Numbered from the stretch's first letter, positions 16,555 through 26,554 are shown. The stretch is DNA of 64,000 nt from an uncultured Eubacteriales bacterium (GCA_902790905.1 CADATO010000003.1:1-64000), one strand, 5' to 3'. Program-made: numbers and translations. Notes: generated by a model not told the origin, from the sequence alone.

Positions 16555-17700
16555 TTGAGAGTAGATAGAGCATATTGCTGCGATTCCCCGTTTCAGGTAT
16601 TCACGTGCATCCATATGGAACTGCATCAGCATACCTGTTCGGATATGTATATATTGGATGCTTTTAAGGACGCCGGCCGCATTGTCGGGGAACTGCGCAA
16701 GCGCGGTCTGTTCAGAAAGGTCGTCCTGATCGGCACGGAACGCGTGTACAACAAGAATAAGACTGTCAATAAGCGGACGCTGAAAAGCAGTCTTGGTACA
16801 TTTGGAACATATTTTGATGTCAGAGAGATCGTAGAGGGCTATATTGAAAAAGACGCTGTCTATGACGAGATGTACTTTTCCTGCAATCAGCTGAGCTTCA
16901 GACTTGCGAGGTTTTATTTCATCAAAAAAGGATATCCGACCAGATTCGTTATGTATGATGAGGGGGCAGGGTCTTACGACGGGCACTTTGAACGGGTGAA
17001 GTTCACGGACGCCTTCGTGCGGAGGATTCTGTTCGGGAAAAGAGCCGGGAACAGCGGGCTGGATCTGTACCTGTATCAGCCGGAACTGTACTTTGCTTAT
17101 GAGAAGGAAAAGCACCGGCTGCACAAAATCTGCCCGTTCGATGAAACGGACAAGGCCTATCTGGACGATTATAATGCGATCTTCAACAGTATTGCCGTTG
17201 AAACGGCCGGAAAACATATCTATTTCGATACGCTCCGGGAAGAAGTCGTAGTGACTGAGGAAGCGCTCGTCAGCATGCAGCAATGGTATGATATGATAGA
17301 AGATGCGCTGGGAGCGGAAAACATCCTGGTCAAACCGCATCCGCGGGCGTTCCGGAAATACCCGCACAATGCAGAGGATTTTGCGGCATCGGATTGTCCG
17401 ATGGAGATCAATTATTTATCCATGGATCTGGACGATCTTGGGCTGATCTCCCTGCTTTCGACAGCGGCGATCTCGCCAAAACTGATTTATGACAAAGAGC
17501 CGCGGGTATTGATCCTTTGTAATGTAGATAAGAATGTGTATAAGGCGAATGAGGATTTGCTCGCCTTTTACCGTTCAGTCAAAGCATTGTACCGGGATCC
17601 GGACAGATTCATGATCCCGGAAAACATGGAAGAACTGAAAGAGTGTCTGAAAGTGATCGCTGCAGATAGTAAAAGAGGAAAGGGAGAACAGAATGCTTAA
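16555..17700 (+). CDS. GT52-like glycosyltransferase (sialyl/nonulosonyl transferase candidate)
   Basis: About 381 residues from TTG 16555, which has GAGG 8 nt upstream; GTG 16546 directly after the preceding stop is an alternative. The N-terminus ([17 protein letters not shown]) matches the opening of family 52 and polysialyltransferase-like enzymes, and the C-terminal half has VKPHPRAF, the HP motif that binds CMP-sugar in this group. The genome segment makes a CMP-activated nonulosonate, so transfer of that sugar is the likely job. The acceptor is unknown. It overlaps the next gene by 8 nt. Confidence 0.6.
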   Translation: MRVDRAYCCDSPFQVFTCIHMELHQHTCSDMYILDAFKDAGRIVGELRKRGLFRKVVLIGTERVYNKNKTVNKRTLKSSLGTFGTYFDVREIVEGYIEKDAVYDEMYFSCNQLSFRLARFYFIKKGYPTRFVMYDEGAGSYDGHFERVKFTDAFVRRILFGKRAGNSGLDLYLYQPELYFAYEKEKHRLHKICPFDETDKAYLDDYNAIFNSIAVETAGKHIYFDTLREEVVVTEEALVSMQQWYDMIEDALGAENILVKPHPRAFRKYPHNAEDFAASDCPMEINYLSMDLDDLGLISLLSTAAISPKLIYDKEPRVLILCNVDKNVYKANEDLLAFYRSVKALYRDPDRFMIPENMEELKECLKVIAADSKRGKGEQNA

Positions 17701-18775
17701 TTTTACGGTGGGACCGGTAATGTCCAGCGAAGCGGTACGGGCAATTGGTGCAGAACAGGTGCCCTACTTCCGTACATCTGAGTTTTCAGAGCTGATGCTG
17801 GAAAACGAAAGGATGATGCTTGCGTTTACCAAAGCCGGAAAAAACGCCAGAGCCGTATTCATGACGGGGTCCGGCACAGCCTCTATGGAAGCGGCAGTGA
17901 TCAACTGCTTCACAAAAGAGGATCGGGTGCTGGTGGTTGATGGCGGCAGCTTCGGACATAGGTTTGTTGAGATCCTGGAGATCTATGAGATTCCTCATAC
18001 TGCCATTAAACCGGCATTCGGCTGCGGAGTCACTGCGGAAGATCTTGCTCCTTATGAAGGAAAGGGCTATACAGGGTTTCTGGTCAATCTTGACGAGACG
18101 TCCATCGGCGTCCTTTATGACATTGAACTGATCAGCGACTTTTGCCGCCGGAACGGCATTTTTCTGATCGTGGATTCTATCAGTTCTTTCCTGTGCGACC
18201 CCTTTGATATGGAGAAGTATGGCGTTCAGGTCATGATCACAGGGTCCCAGAAGGCACTTGCGTGCCCGCCCGGCGTTTCGATCATTGTACTTTCCGGGGA
18301 GGCGGTAGAGAGAGTTTACAGCAATCACCCGAAGACGGTCTATCTTGATCTGAAATCCGCGCTGACGAACGGGGAGCGCGGGCAGACACCGTTCACCTGT
18401 GCAGTGGGGATCCTTCGCCAGATCCATGCGCGGCTTGCAGAGATCCAGGAGGCCGGCGGGGTCGAATCAGAAATCAGCAGAATCGCAGGGCTGGCCGCAT
18501 ATTTCCGTCGAAGAATCAAAGAAGAGAATCTTCCTTTCAGTATCGTATCGCAGTCTCTGTCGAATGCGGTAACGCCGCTGAGCCCGACGAACGGAACATC
18601 GGCAAATGACATCTTTCTGACTTTGAAGGATGAGTATGGAATCTGGATCTGCCCGAACGGCGGAGCACTTAAAGACACGGTCTTCCGGGTCGGCCACATC
18701 GGTGCTCTCACAGAAGCGGATTATGACACACTGATCGCGGCATTCCTGGATATGGCAGCGAAGGGGAAACTGTGA
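17693..18775 (+). CDS. Class V aminotransferase (AGXT/PhnW-like)
   Basis: 360 residues, PLP-dependent fold type I. The N-terminal [12 protein letters not shown] and the central cofactor lysine in [12 protein letters not shown] (near 187) place it in the alanine-glyoxylate / 2-aminoethylphosphonate aminotransferase group. There is no phosphonate pathway in the window, so PhnW activity is unlikely. It directly precedes a cytidylyltransferase fusion, which suggests that it makes an amino-alcohol phosphate (or its precursor aldehyde/ketone) that is then CDP-activated. Substrate unknown. AAAGGGAG lies before the ATG inside the end of the previous gene. Confidence 0.75.
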   Translation: MLNFTVGPVMSSEAVRAIGAEQVPYFRTSEFSELMLENERMMLAFTKAGKNARAVFMTGSGTASMEAAVINCFTKEDRVLVVDGGSFGHRFVEILEIYEIPHTAIKPAFGCGVTAEDLAPYEGKGYTGFLVNLDETSIGVLYDIELISDFCRRNGIFLIVDSISSFLCDPFDMEKYGVQVMITGSQKALACPPGVSIIVLSGEAVERVYSNHPKTVYLDLKSALTNGERGQTPFTCAVGILRQIHARLAEIQEAGGVESEISRIAGLAAYFRRRIKEENLPFSIVSQSLSNAVTPLSPTNGTSANDIFLTLKDEYGIWICPNGGALKDTVFRVGHIGALTEADYDTLIAAFLDMAAKGKL

Positions 18776-18803
18776 TATTAGCAGATCGTTTCGGAGAGAG
18801 AAA

Positions 18804-20153
18804 ATGGTTAAAGTAATAACATACGGAACATACGATATGCTTCACTACGGGCATATCCGGTTGCTGGAAAGAGCAAAGGCGCTGGGTGATTATCTGATTG
18901 TCGGGGTAACATCAGACGATTACGACAAGACGCGCGGCAAGATCAACATACAGCAGCCTCTGGAAGAGCGCATAGAAGCGATTCGGAAAACAGGACTGGC
19001 TGACAAGATTGTCGTAGAGGAGTACGAAGGCCAGAAAATCGATGATATCAAGCGGTACGGGGTCGATATATTTGCAATCGGATCTGACTGGAGAGGATAT
19101 TTCGATTATATCGGGGAGTATTGCGAAGTCGTTTATCTGGAGAGGACACAGGGAATCTCCAGTTCTGAGATCCGGTCCGAAAAAAGACGGGTGCGCCTTG
19201 GTCTGGCGGGCACCCGTGAGGAAAACATCTTATATAAGCATTACCAGGAAAGCGGATATGTAGATGGTCTGGATGTGACAGCGATCTGCACAGGCAACGA
19301 GCGATTCTATGAAGAGTTCCGCGTGGACGGCGTGAGCAAATGCCAATCCTACGAAGAATTGCTGGATGAGTGTGATGCCGTCTACCTGCTGTCTCATCCC
19401 AAGACTCACTACCGGGAGATCCGCGAAGCGCTGGAGAAAGGGAAGCATGTTCTTTGTGAGGCTCCGCTGTGCATCGGCGGTGCGGAAGAGTGTAAAGAAT
19501 TGCTGTCCCTTGCAAAGCAGAAGGGTCTCGTCCTTATGCCGGGAATCAAAACCGCGTATTCCACTGCTTACAGCAGAATGCTCCTGCAGCTGAAGGCGGG
19601 AAAGATCGGCAGGGTTGTTTCTGTTGATGCGACATGTACCAGCATGCTGCCCTATGAACTGCAAAAGAAAGATATCGGAGCCGCCTGGGACAGCATCTGC
19701 GCCTGGGGCCCGACGGCCATGCTGCCGGTATTTGATATCCTTGGCACGGATTATAAGAACTTCGACATCCACAGTCTGATTTATGAGGACACGGACTTCG
19801 ATCTGTTTTCAAAAGTTGATTTTGCCTACGATAATGGTGTCGGGACGATCAAAGTAGGCAGAGGAGTAAAATCCGAAGGGGAACTGATCGTGAGCGGAAC
19901 GAAGGGATATATTTACGTCCCTGCGCCCTGGTGGAAAATGGACTATTTTGAACTTCGGGCGGAGAACCCCGCGGATAACAAAAGGTTCTTCTACCAGCTT
20001 GACGGAGAGGGAATCCGGCATCAGCTGGTCGCGTTCACAAAACAGATCAACGATCCGGAGAACGACGTGATTTCTCATGTTGATGAAGCAGTCACCATGG
20101 CGATTCATCAAATTATAGGCAGTTATTATAAGGGCGACCGTAATCAGATATGA
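18804..20153 (+). CDS. TagD-like cytidylyltransferase fused to a Gfo/Idh/MocA-like domain
   Basis: 449 residues. Residues 1-130 are a glycerol-3-phosphate-cytidylyltransferase-type domain: TYGTYDMLHYGHIRLLERA with the HxGH motif, and ERTQGISSSEIRS. Residues about 150-449 follow the Gfo/Idh/MocA pattern (DAVYLLSHPKTHYREI, then GKHVLCEAPL). The usual glycine-rich loop is poor, and the EKP lysine is replaced (CEAP), so redox activity may be lost. The enzyme should form a CDP-linked alcohol from CTP and an alcohol phosphate. The partner is probably the aminotransferase product upstream and the user a LicD. It overlaps wzy by 4 nt (ATGA). Confidence 0.75.
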   Translation: MVKVITYGTYDMLHYGHIRLLERAKALGDYLIVGVTSDDYDKTRGKINIQQPLEERIEAIRKTGLADKIVVEEYEGQKIDDIKRYGVDIFAIGSDWRGYFDYIGEYCEVVYLERTQGISSSEIRSEKRRVRLGLAGTREENILYKHYQESGYVDGLDVTAICTGNERFYEEFRVDGVSKCQSYEELLDECDAVYLLSHPKTHYREIREALEKGKHVLCEAPLCIGGAEECKELLSLAKQKGLVLMPGIKTAYSTAYSRMLLQLKAGKIGRVVSVDATCTSMLPYELQKKDIGAAWDSICAWGPTAMLPVFDILGTDYKNFDIHSLIYEDTDFDLFSKVDFAYDNGVGTIKVGRGVKSEGELIVSGTKGYIYVPAPWWKMDYFELRAENPADNKRFFYQLDGEGIRHQLVAFTKQINDPENDVISHVDEAVTMAIHQIIGSYYKGDRNQI

Positions 20154-21310
20154 TATTTGACAGACCAATCATAAAAGGGGAGCCGGGAAAAATCTCGGTG
20201 CAGGAACTGTCGGTCTATTTGTATTTTATTTCGATCCTGATACTGACATATCAGGATAATACATTGACGACGCTCCTGTATTATGGTGCGGCGTTTGCAT
20301 GCCTTGTATCTCTTAAACTCATCAAAAAAAGAACAGAACCGATCGTGATTGCCCTCCTGCTCACGGGGTTGGCGTTCGGTATGCTGAATATCGGGCTGGT
20401 CGGAAATCTGAATCCCATCCTTCTGTTCATCTTTTTGATGAGTGTTTACAGTGCGCAGCTTTTCATGCATGAAAGCGTCCCTGCAAAGGTTTTCCTGAAT
20501 ATTTTATGGGTGTGGGTCATCTATATTCTTTTGATGATAGCACTGAAAGGACTTGGGAACCCGGTCTTTACATATGTTTCGAATAACTACATCTCTGTAT
20601 ATCTGTTCTCGCCAACAGTCCTGTACTATATCAAAAGCGAGATGGATCATGAAGAGATCAGAATCTTTCCGGCGGCAGTTGTCTGGGTGATGTGCGTCCT
20701 GGGCACAAGCCGTTCGGGGCTGATTACAGCGACTCTGATGCTGGGGGCTCTGCTTGTCTACAAGTATTACATGGGACAGGGGAGTCATAGAAAGATCCTT
20801 CTTCTGGGCGCAGCGTTTTTCGGTTGTGTGCTGGCGGTCGCGGTCCTGCTGCCGTTAGTTTTTGAACGGTTTTCAGACTACTATATCGTAGACAGATTCC
20901 TTTCCATGGGATTGACCAGCAATGCCAGACTGCGCATGTGGAGTGAGTATATCGCGCTGCTGGATGACAAGACGTATCTCCTGTTCGGTGGGCCGATGGA
21001 TCAGGTGTACTGGGCGGCACGGTTTTATGAGGGGAATCTGCACAATTCGTTCTTCTTCGTGCATGCCTATCTGGGAATCGTCGGCTTTGTCGGCATGGTG
21101 CTGCTCATGGCATACAGCGCGGCTGTTGCGTGGAAAAAAAGAAACTGGGTGTTCCTGATCATGTTTGGGACGTTCTGTCTCAGGGCATTCACAGACCATG
21201 TGTTTGGATGCAATCGCCTCACCCCGGTTTTCCTGTGCATGCTGCTGTACCCGTTTCTTTACAAATGGAAAGAAGATAGAAGCGAGATAGATACGACGGC
21301 TGATCAATAG
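20150..21310 (+). CDS. wzy: O-antigen/capsule polymerase (Wzy-like)
   Basis: 386-residue membrane protein with about ten hydrophobic segments and a larger outside loop between residues about 250 and 300 (WSEYIALLDDKTYLLFGG). That layout, weak sequence conservation, and the position next to a flippase identify it as a Wzy polymerase, which joins lipid-linked repeat units outside the membrane. It could instead be an O-antigen-ligase-type protein. The start ATG overlaps the stop of the preceding gene. Confidence 0.75.
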   Translation: MIFDRPIIKGEPGKISVQELSVYLYFISILILTYQDNTLTTLLYYGAAFACLVSLKLIKKRTEPIVIALLLTGLAFGMLNIGLVGNLNPILLFIFLMSVYSAQLFMHESVPAKVFLNILWVWVIYILLMIALKGLGNPVFTYVSNNYISVYLFSPTVLYYIKSEMDHEEIRIFPAAVVWVMCVLGTSRSGLITATLMLGALLVYKYYMGQGSHRKILLLGAAFFGCVLAVAVLLPLVFERFSDYYIVDRFLSMGLTSNARLRMWSEYIALLDDKTYLLFGGPMDQVYWAARFYEGNLHNSFFFVHAYLGIVGFVGMVLLMAYSAAVAWKKRNWVFLIMFGTFCLRAFTDHVFGCNRLTPVFLCMLLYPFLYKWKEDRSEIDTTADQ

Positions 21311-21319
21311 GAGATATAT

Positions 21320-22726
21320 ATGGACAATGGTTCAAAAGCCCTGAAATCAGGTTTGTGGTATTTTATCGCAAACTTTGTAGTGAAAGGAATGGCGCTCATC
21401 ACGACGCCGATTTTTACGCGTCTGATGACCAAATCGGCTTTTGGCGATTACAGCAATTTCTTTTCCTGGGCAAGCATCGCGGCTATTGTGATCACAATGA
21501 GCATGGAGTCCAGTCTGATCAGCGCTAAATTTGATTATGAAAAGAGATTGGATCAGTACAATCTGTCGCTCGTCGGTCTGGCATTCGCATCAACAGCCGT
21601 CTGGGCAGTTGTCATCAATGTTTTCTCCGGTTTCTTCTGTGATCTGCTGCATTTGCGGCTGTTCTACATCAATCTTATTCTGGTTTACAGCTTCTTCGGT
21701 GCGATCGTGAATGTGTATCAGATGCATGAGCGATTTCAGTACCGCTACAAGGCAGCTGTTTTTGTTGCTTTGCTGGTAGCGGTGACTACAGCCGCTCTTT
21801 CAGTCGGGCTGGTTGTAGGTATGGAGGATACACTGACAGGCCGGGTGATTGGGACAGTGGTTCCAACGCTTGCTGTCGGACTTGCGCTCATGGTCCCGCT
21901 CACAAAGAAGGGAAAGCGGGTGGACGTTGGCACGTGGCCGTATGTTCTGAAAATCTGTATTCCTTATGTGCCGCATCTGCTATCCCTGACAGTGCTCAAT
22001 TCTGTGGACAGGATCATGATCACCAGGATCTGCGGGTCAACAGACAATGCTCTGTATTCTGTTGCGTATACCTGCGGGCATATGGTGACGATCCTGATGA
22101 TCGCTATGAATGGCGCTTTTGCCCCGTGGCTCGGGGATAAACTGCACGAAAAGGCGTTTGATCAGATCAGGAAGATTTCGAAGTATTATATTCTGGGTTT
22201 CTGTGTTCTGGCTGTATTAATGATGCTGCTGGCTCCCGAGATCCTTTTGATACTGGGTGGTAAATCCTACATGGAAGCGCAGTTCGTCATAGCGCCTGTT
22301 GCTATGGGGTGTGTGTGCCAGTTCCTGTATACCTTGTTCGTCAATGTGGAACAGTACGAGAAAAAAACCGTAGGGATGGCATTTGCCAGCGTCGCTGCGG
22401 CGGTGCTGAACTTTTTCCTGAATGCGGTATTCATTCCGAAGTTCGGATATATAGCAGCTGCGTATACGACACTTGCAGGATATCTGTTCCTGCTGGCTGT
22501 TCATATGCTGCTTGTTAAAAGAATGGGTTTTGGAAAGGCGTTCAGTTACGGATATGTCGCAGGGACTGTAGCAGTCATGATGGCGGTCACTTTGCTGGTC
22601 AATTATCTGTACACGAACATCATGGTGCGGATCATCGTGTTCGGCGTGCTGATTGCTGCGCTGCTGGTTGCCATGTATATCAAGCGGGATGTTATGAAGC
22701 CGCTCGTCCGGAAGGTAATAAAGTAA
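21320..22726 (+). CDS. wzx: Oligosaccharide flippase (Wzx, MOP superfamily)
   Basis: 468 residues with about 12-14 membrane segments. The N-terminus (SGLWYFIANFVVKGMALITTPIFTRL, read in parts) is the classic polysaccharide-biosynthesis/Wzx start. It moves undecaprenyl-linked oligosaccharide across the membrane. AGGAGA precedes the ATG. It is the last gene of glycan operon 1. Its last 35 bp are overlapped, on the other strand, by the end of a broken acyltransferase gene. Confidence 0.88.
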   Translation: MDNGSKALKSGLWYFIANFVVKGMALITTPIFTRLMTKSAFGDYSNFFSWASIAAIVITMSMESSLISAKFDYEKRLDQYNLSLVGLAFASTAVWAVVINVFSGFFCDLLHLRLFYINLILVYSFFGAIVNVYQMHERFQYRYKAAVFVALLVAVTTAALSVGLVVGMEDTLTGRVIGTVVPTLAVGLALMVPLTKKGKRVDVGTWPYVLKICIPYVPHLLSLTVLNSVDRIMITRICGSTDNALYSVAYTCGHMVTILMIAMNGAFAPWLGDKLHEKAFDQIRKISKYYILGFCVLAVLMMLLAPEILLILGGKSYMEAQFVIAPVAMGCVCQFLYTLFVNVEQYEKKTVGMAFASVAAAVLNFFLNAVFIPKFGYIAAAYTTLAGYLFLLAVHMLLVKRMGFGKAFSYGYVAGTVAVMMAVTLLVNYLYTNIMVRIIVFGVLIAALLVAMYIKRDVMKPLVRKVIK

Positions 22727-23725
22727 GAAGCCGGGCAGGCAGCCGCTTTTCACCGAATATAATATACATTGGTATTGATATAAGAACAGACAGGACAATC
22801 CCGGCCGTAAACATTAAATAGGTGTTCTGCCAAATCCCGGCTGATGCAATTAGATCGATGATGCTGTAATGCAGCATATACAGCATAAAGGTGGTCTTTG
22901 CCAGGAAAGAGAGAAGACCATTTCTTTTTGCGGTACATTCCCCACCTGGTTTCTCGCGGAGAGCACTCAGCCCCAGGCACAGGATAAACCACATTATGAT
23001 GAAAGACTTGATTGTATAGGCATCTTTATAATAGGCACCATAACCGATATAAATAAAGATGGACAGAACAAACAGGGCCGGAGTGATCTTAGAATCGATC
23101 TTATCGTAAATATAATAAGCAAGAAAGCCCATCCCAAGGACGAACCCGAGGCCGCAGCCTCTCCCTCCCAGAATGTATTCAGAGGGTACCCAAAGGAAAA
23201 AACTCAGCAGCAGGATCCGTTTCAGATCAATCGGCTCCTGTTTTTTTACGATCAAATAAAACCAGGTGAGCGGGAAGTATGACCAGTACTCCAGAGACAG
23301 TGTCCAGAGAGGACGACCGGACCCGAACGGGATGCATTCAAAATTGGGAATGATCCGGTTGATTGCCATCCCCTGCAGCATGCCGGCATTCCCAAGAAAC
23401 TGTTGGATGCTGAACGCATCATAATAGGAATACGCGTTCTCGTTCAGCTATATAGACAAAGCATCCAGCAGAGCAATAAGAATCAATGCGGGGATGTACT
23501 CCCTGAAAATGCGCCGTGTTTTGTGGCTGGCAAAAGCAGCGATTGTATAATCGCCGCTTTGACTCTTTCCGTCAAGGGAATAGGCTAACAGAAACCCTGA
23601 TTTAGAAAAGTAAGTCCATATACAGAGAAACTGTGTCCGAAAAGGACAAACAGTGCCGCTGTAACTCGGAAGATATCTAAAAAAGTTTGTTGCCGTCCGT
23701 TTAATGCTGTATGTCGATTACTCAC
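22692..23725 (-). pseudogene. Broken acyltransferase-3 family membrane protein
   Basis: Read on the minus strand, a GTG at 23725 with AAAAGG 5 nt upstream starts a typical family N-terminus (QQTFLDIFRVTAALFVLFGHS). Near 23610-23625 the reading shifts to another frame (WTYFSKSGFLLAYSLDG), with about 20 family residues seemingly missing at the joint. An in-frame TAG then lies at 23448-23450, inside ALSI-stop-LNENAY. The remainder (GRPLWTLSLEYWSYFP onward, about 229 residues with several membrane helices) is open to 22692. Such proteins O-acetylate surface glycans. Two separate lesions make it a pseudogene. It is last in the minus-strand operon behind the CMP-nonulosonate synthetase. Confidence 0.8.
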
Positions 23726-23828
23726 AATTGCCTTTTGTATAAAAACTAGTTGAAATAATGGCGCTTGAATGTTCTGTATTCAAGTTGGATTTCCGAGGGA
23801 GAATAACTGGGTTGTCATCCTGCGGTAA

Positions 23829-24578
23829 TCATTTAATATTGTCTTTTAACTCTTTAAATGAGGGGTACTCTTCGAAGAGGTACTTCGCAATCACTTCCAT
23901 GAGTTCAAAATCATTTTCATGATCCAGATCAAGGATACCGGTGTCATACATTTCTATGATCTCACAGTGCCCATCCAGTACTCCTTTCCCGGAAGCAAGA
24001 TACTTCGGGGAATATGCGTAAAGAGATGCATTCATGTCGTATACGACCGGTGCCTGCTGTCTGGCTGTGAGCGAGGATTCGATGACCCGCCGTACGCCCT
24101 TGTCGGAGCGCATGACCTGATTGAAATAGGGATTTCTTCTTGCCGGTGTCACAGATGTGGTGACGTCCGGGTGTTTTTCGGCGTGCACTTTCAGAAGGGC
24201 CTCTATATCAGAGACCGTGCGCAGCGGTGAGGTGATATCGAGATCTACGATGACGTCGTAATGGGTACCTGTCCGGTTTTCCATCTCTGTAAGGCAGTTG
24301 TTGATCACCGCGATCTTCCCCACGGAATCCCCTGCCAGATCAGGAGAGCGCCTGATCAGATGAACCGGCCGGAACGGGTTGTTGTTCATCATTTCCAGCA
24401 ACTCCTCGCTGTCGGAATTGATGACAATGTCGTATTCTACGGAAGGGTTTCTTTTCAGAAACAGATCAAGTGCAGAAAGTGTGTAGTAGGGAAGGGGAAC
24501 GCCAAGGAAATCACGGATATTTTTGTTCTTGATGCCCTTTGAACCGGCACGTCCGCAGATAGTAAATAAGACATTCAT
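23829..24578 (-). CDS. legF: CMP-N-acylneuraminate/legionaminate synthetase
   Basis: 249 residues. The N-terminus MNVLFTICGRAGSKGIKNKNI is the CTP-binding signature of the CMP-nonulosonate synthetase family (NeuA, LegF, PtmB). Later residues DYDVIVDLDITSPLR supply the metal-binding Asp. The enzyme joins CTP and a free nonulosonic acid to give the CMP-sugar donor. The second ATG is preferred because the AGAAAGG Shine-Dalgarno is 8 nt from it and only 2 nt from the first. The Leg assignment rests on the LegB/C/H/G/I and PtmE genes across the divergent promoter. Confidence 0.88.
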   Translation of the reverse strand: MNVLFTICGRAGSKGIKNKNIRDFLGVPLPYYTLSALDLFLKRNPSVEYDIVINSDSEELLEMMNNNPFRPVHLIRRSPDLAGDSVGKIAVINNCLTEMENRTGTHYDVIVDLDITSPLRTVSDIEALLKVHAEKHPDVTTSVTPARRNPYFNQVMRSDKGVRRVIESSLTARQQAPVVYDMNASLYAYSPKYLASGKGVLDGHCEIIEMYDTGILDLDHENDFELMEVIAKYLFEEYPSFKELKDNIK

Positions 24579-24594
24579 AAGCATAGCCTTTCTG

Positions 24595-25536
24595 TTATTT
24601 CTCTAATATTCCCTGTGTGAGTTTGAGAACTTTCACCGCATGGGGAAGTTCTTCCTGCAGTTTATCGCCAGACGTCACAGCATCGAGAAAGAATTCCAGC
24701 TCCCGCGTCTGATAGGCATCTCTTTCGTCACCGAAATCGATCACTTTTCCCGACTTTGTCCAGGAAACCGTTCCTGCGAGAAGATCTCCGATAATAGTAT
24801 CTGTATCTGTGAACAATGTAATTGTCCGCATGCTTTTTCTGCCGAAATAGTCAAGATGCAGTTCGCAGATCCGCTCGTTCCCGTACCGGGCGATATAGAC
24901 GGCATAGTCGTTGCTGTCTATGTCCAGCTGTGAGACCTTTCCGGTAAAGGAGTGCACCTCCGACGGCATCCCGAAAAGATAGGTGAGATAATCCCACTCG
25001 TGGATGAGATCAATATCAACACCGCCGCCCAGTTCTTTATGAGCACTGTATGTCGATCGATAATCCGTACCGGGCCTCCATTCGGGCAGGTAACTGGATG
25101 AAATGCTTCTGACTGCCAGCACTGCTGCAGGGTCGATCTCGTTTTTCAGATACTGTATCACACCTGTATAGCGCAGGGGGCAGGCAACATAATAGACAGA
25201 ATCCGGACGGAGCGGAATCTGTTCGAGTCTGTTCAGCATGCGGAGCGAGGCAACCGGCTTTTCTATAAAGAAGTGCCGTGCGTGATCATGCACATGCGCG
25301 AGCGTCTCAGCGTGATGTTCGGTGGGATTTGTGAGAAAGATTATATCGTAATCCCAGGGCAGTTCGTCTACAGAAGTGAAAACCTGTTCGATGCCTTCCG
25401 GGAATCCATCTCCGCGCACAGCATTACGGCGCAGGGCATCGATATGAAGTTCGATTTGCCGCTCTTTGCAGATTTTTGTCAGGTTCCGGATATGCCGCTT
25501 AGCGATGGATCCGATCCCTACAAAACATACCTTCAT
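24595..25536 (-). CDS. Gfo/Idh/MocA-family oxidoreductase
   Basis: 313 residues. N-terminal NAD(P) loop GIGSIAKRHIRNL and the catalytic EKP motif (FFIEKPVASL) near residue 98 are both intact. A conserved DLIHEWDY segment follows in the C-terminal sheet domain. The family oxidises or reduces sugars. Position between a CMP-nonulosonate synthetase and another family member suggests a sugar modification for the same glycan. The start overlaps the previous gene's stop by 4 nt. Confidence 0.85.
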   Translation of the reverse strand: MKVCFVGIGSIAKRHIRNLTKICKERQIELHIDALRRNAVRGDGFPEGIEQVFTSVDELPWDYDIIFLTNPTEHHAETLAHVHDHARHFFIEKPVASLRMLNRLEQIPLRPDSVYYVACPLRYTGVIQYLKNEIDPAAVLAVRSISSSYLPEWRPGTDYRSTYSAHKELGGGVDIDLIHEWDYLTYLFGMPSEVHSFTGKVSQLDIDSNDYAVYIARYGNERICELHLDYFGRKSMRTITLFTDTDTIIGDLLAGTVSWTKSGKVIDFGDERDAYQTRELEFFLDAVTSGDKLQEELPHAVKVLKLTQGILEK

Positions 25537-26522
25537 TTCTTCCCTCCGGCTTCGATGCTGTCTATGAGTTTCAGAATCTCCAGATCTTCTTCAAAGGTGT
25601 ATTCGGCAGCCCCTTCTCCTTTGACTTGCGCGATGAAAGATTCCAGTTCACTGCGGTAGGCGTTTTCGATGACGAAAGAGGCATACCCGTCCTGTTTATC
25701 AACGGAATCGTACAGATCGATGTCTCTGTCAACGCCTGCTTCTATATCATACTCCCGCAGTCCTGAGGGGGTACCGTTCCAGGTCACATACAGCGATTCG
25801 TTATAGACTTCCAGATTTCGGACCGCCTTTCTCGATACAACATCTATGCCCAACACGCCCTTGTTGCCGTTGACGTGCTTGATCAGCAGAAGAAAGTTGT
25901 CGTGATACTGGATCGGCAGATCCGTGCATTTGCCGGACAGAACTTCGTAAGATTCGATTTCCCCGAACACTTTTGTCAGCCAGGGGAGTTCGATCGCAAA
26001 CAGCTCTCTGCATCCGTTGGTCCGTTTGTCGCTGACGAAGTAATCGCCGATGGATTCCCAGGGGTGCCAATCGGGAAGGTACTGCCCGACATGGTAGTTG
26101 TAATTGAGATTGCCGTCTGTGGCAGCTATCCTGTCCCGGATATACCGGATTTCATCTCTGTACAGGAAAGTAGAGGACAGGAATAAAACGAGCCCCTTTT
26201 CTTTTGCCGCGGCAATATTGGAAAGATACCCGTCGTCTACCAGATTCAATTCGGTAAACACATGGCATCCACCTGCAAGACATGTCTCTATGATAGGTGC
26301 ATGGGACAGCGGAGAAGTGGAAATAACAGCACAATCAGGATGGAACGTCTGCAAAGCAGCGGCCAGATCGCCGGCCGTCTGAATCGAAAACTCTTCCTCG
26401 GCAATCCTGCGCCGCTCCGGGTTGGTATCCACCCCGGTTATGGCAAAATCGCCGGAGATCTGCTGCAACAGTCGTATTCTTCTGCGTCCCATCGAGCCGA
26501 GCCCGACCACAATGAACTTCAT
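25533..26522 (-). CDS. Gfo/Idh/MocA-family protein with altered EKP motif
   Basis: 329 residues. The dinucleotide loop GLGSMGRRRIRLLQ is present, but the catalytic EKP motif is replaced by TELNL (HVFTELNLVDDGY). Oxidoreductases of this fold found beside nonulosonate genes sometimes show this change; whether it still does redox chemistry is unclear. First gene of the minus-strand operon. A GAAGGAGG Shine-Dalgarno lies 8 nt before the ATG, and a TATAAT box and an inverted repeat lie upstream. Confidence 0.8.
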   Translation of the reverse strand: MKFIVVGLGSMGRRRIRLLQQISGDFAITGVDTNPERRRIAEEEFSIQTAGDLAAALQTFHPDCAVISTSPLSHAPIIETCLAGGCHVFTELNLVDDGYLSNIAAAKEKGLVLFLSSTFLYRDEIRYIRDRIAATDGNLNYNYHVGQYLPDWHPWESIGDYFVSDKRTNGCRELFAIELPWLTKVFGEIESYEVLSGKCTDLPIQYHDNFLLLIKHVNGNKGVLGIDVVSRKAVRNLEVYNESLYVTWNGTPSGLREYDIEAGVDRDIDLYDSVDKQDGYASFVIENAYRSELESFIAQVKGEGAAEYTFEEDLEILKLIDSIEAGGKK

Positions 26523-26554
26523 CCGGAGCCTCCTTCATCTAGCCTGGAAATACT

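Noticed and set aside
17693-18775. PhnW and a phosphonate pathway
   Set aside because: No PEP mutase or phosphonopyruvate decarboxylase is present; the neighbour is a cytidylyltransferase fusion, so a different substrate is more likely.
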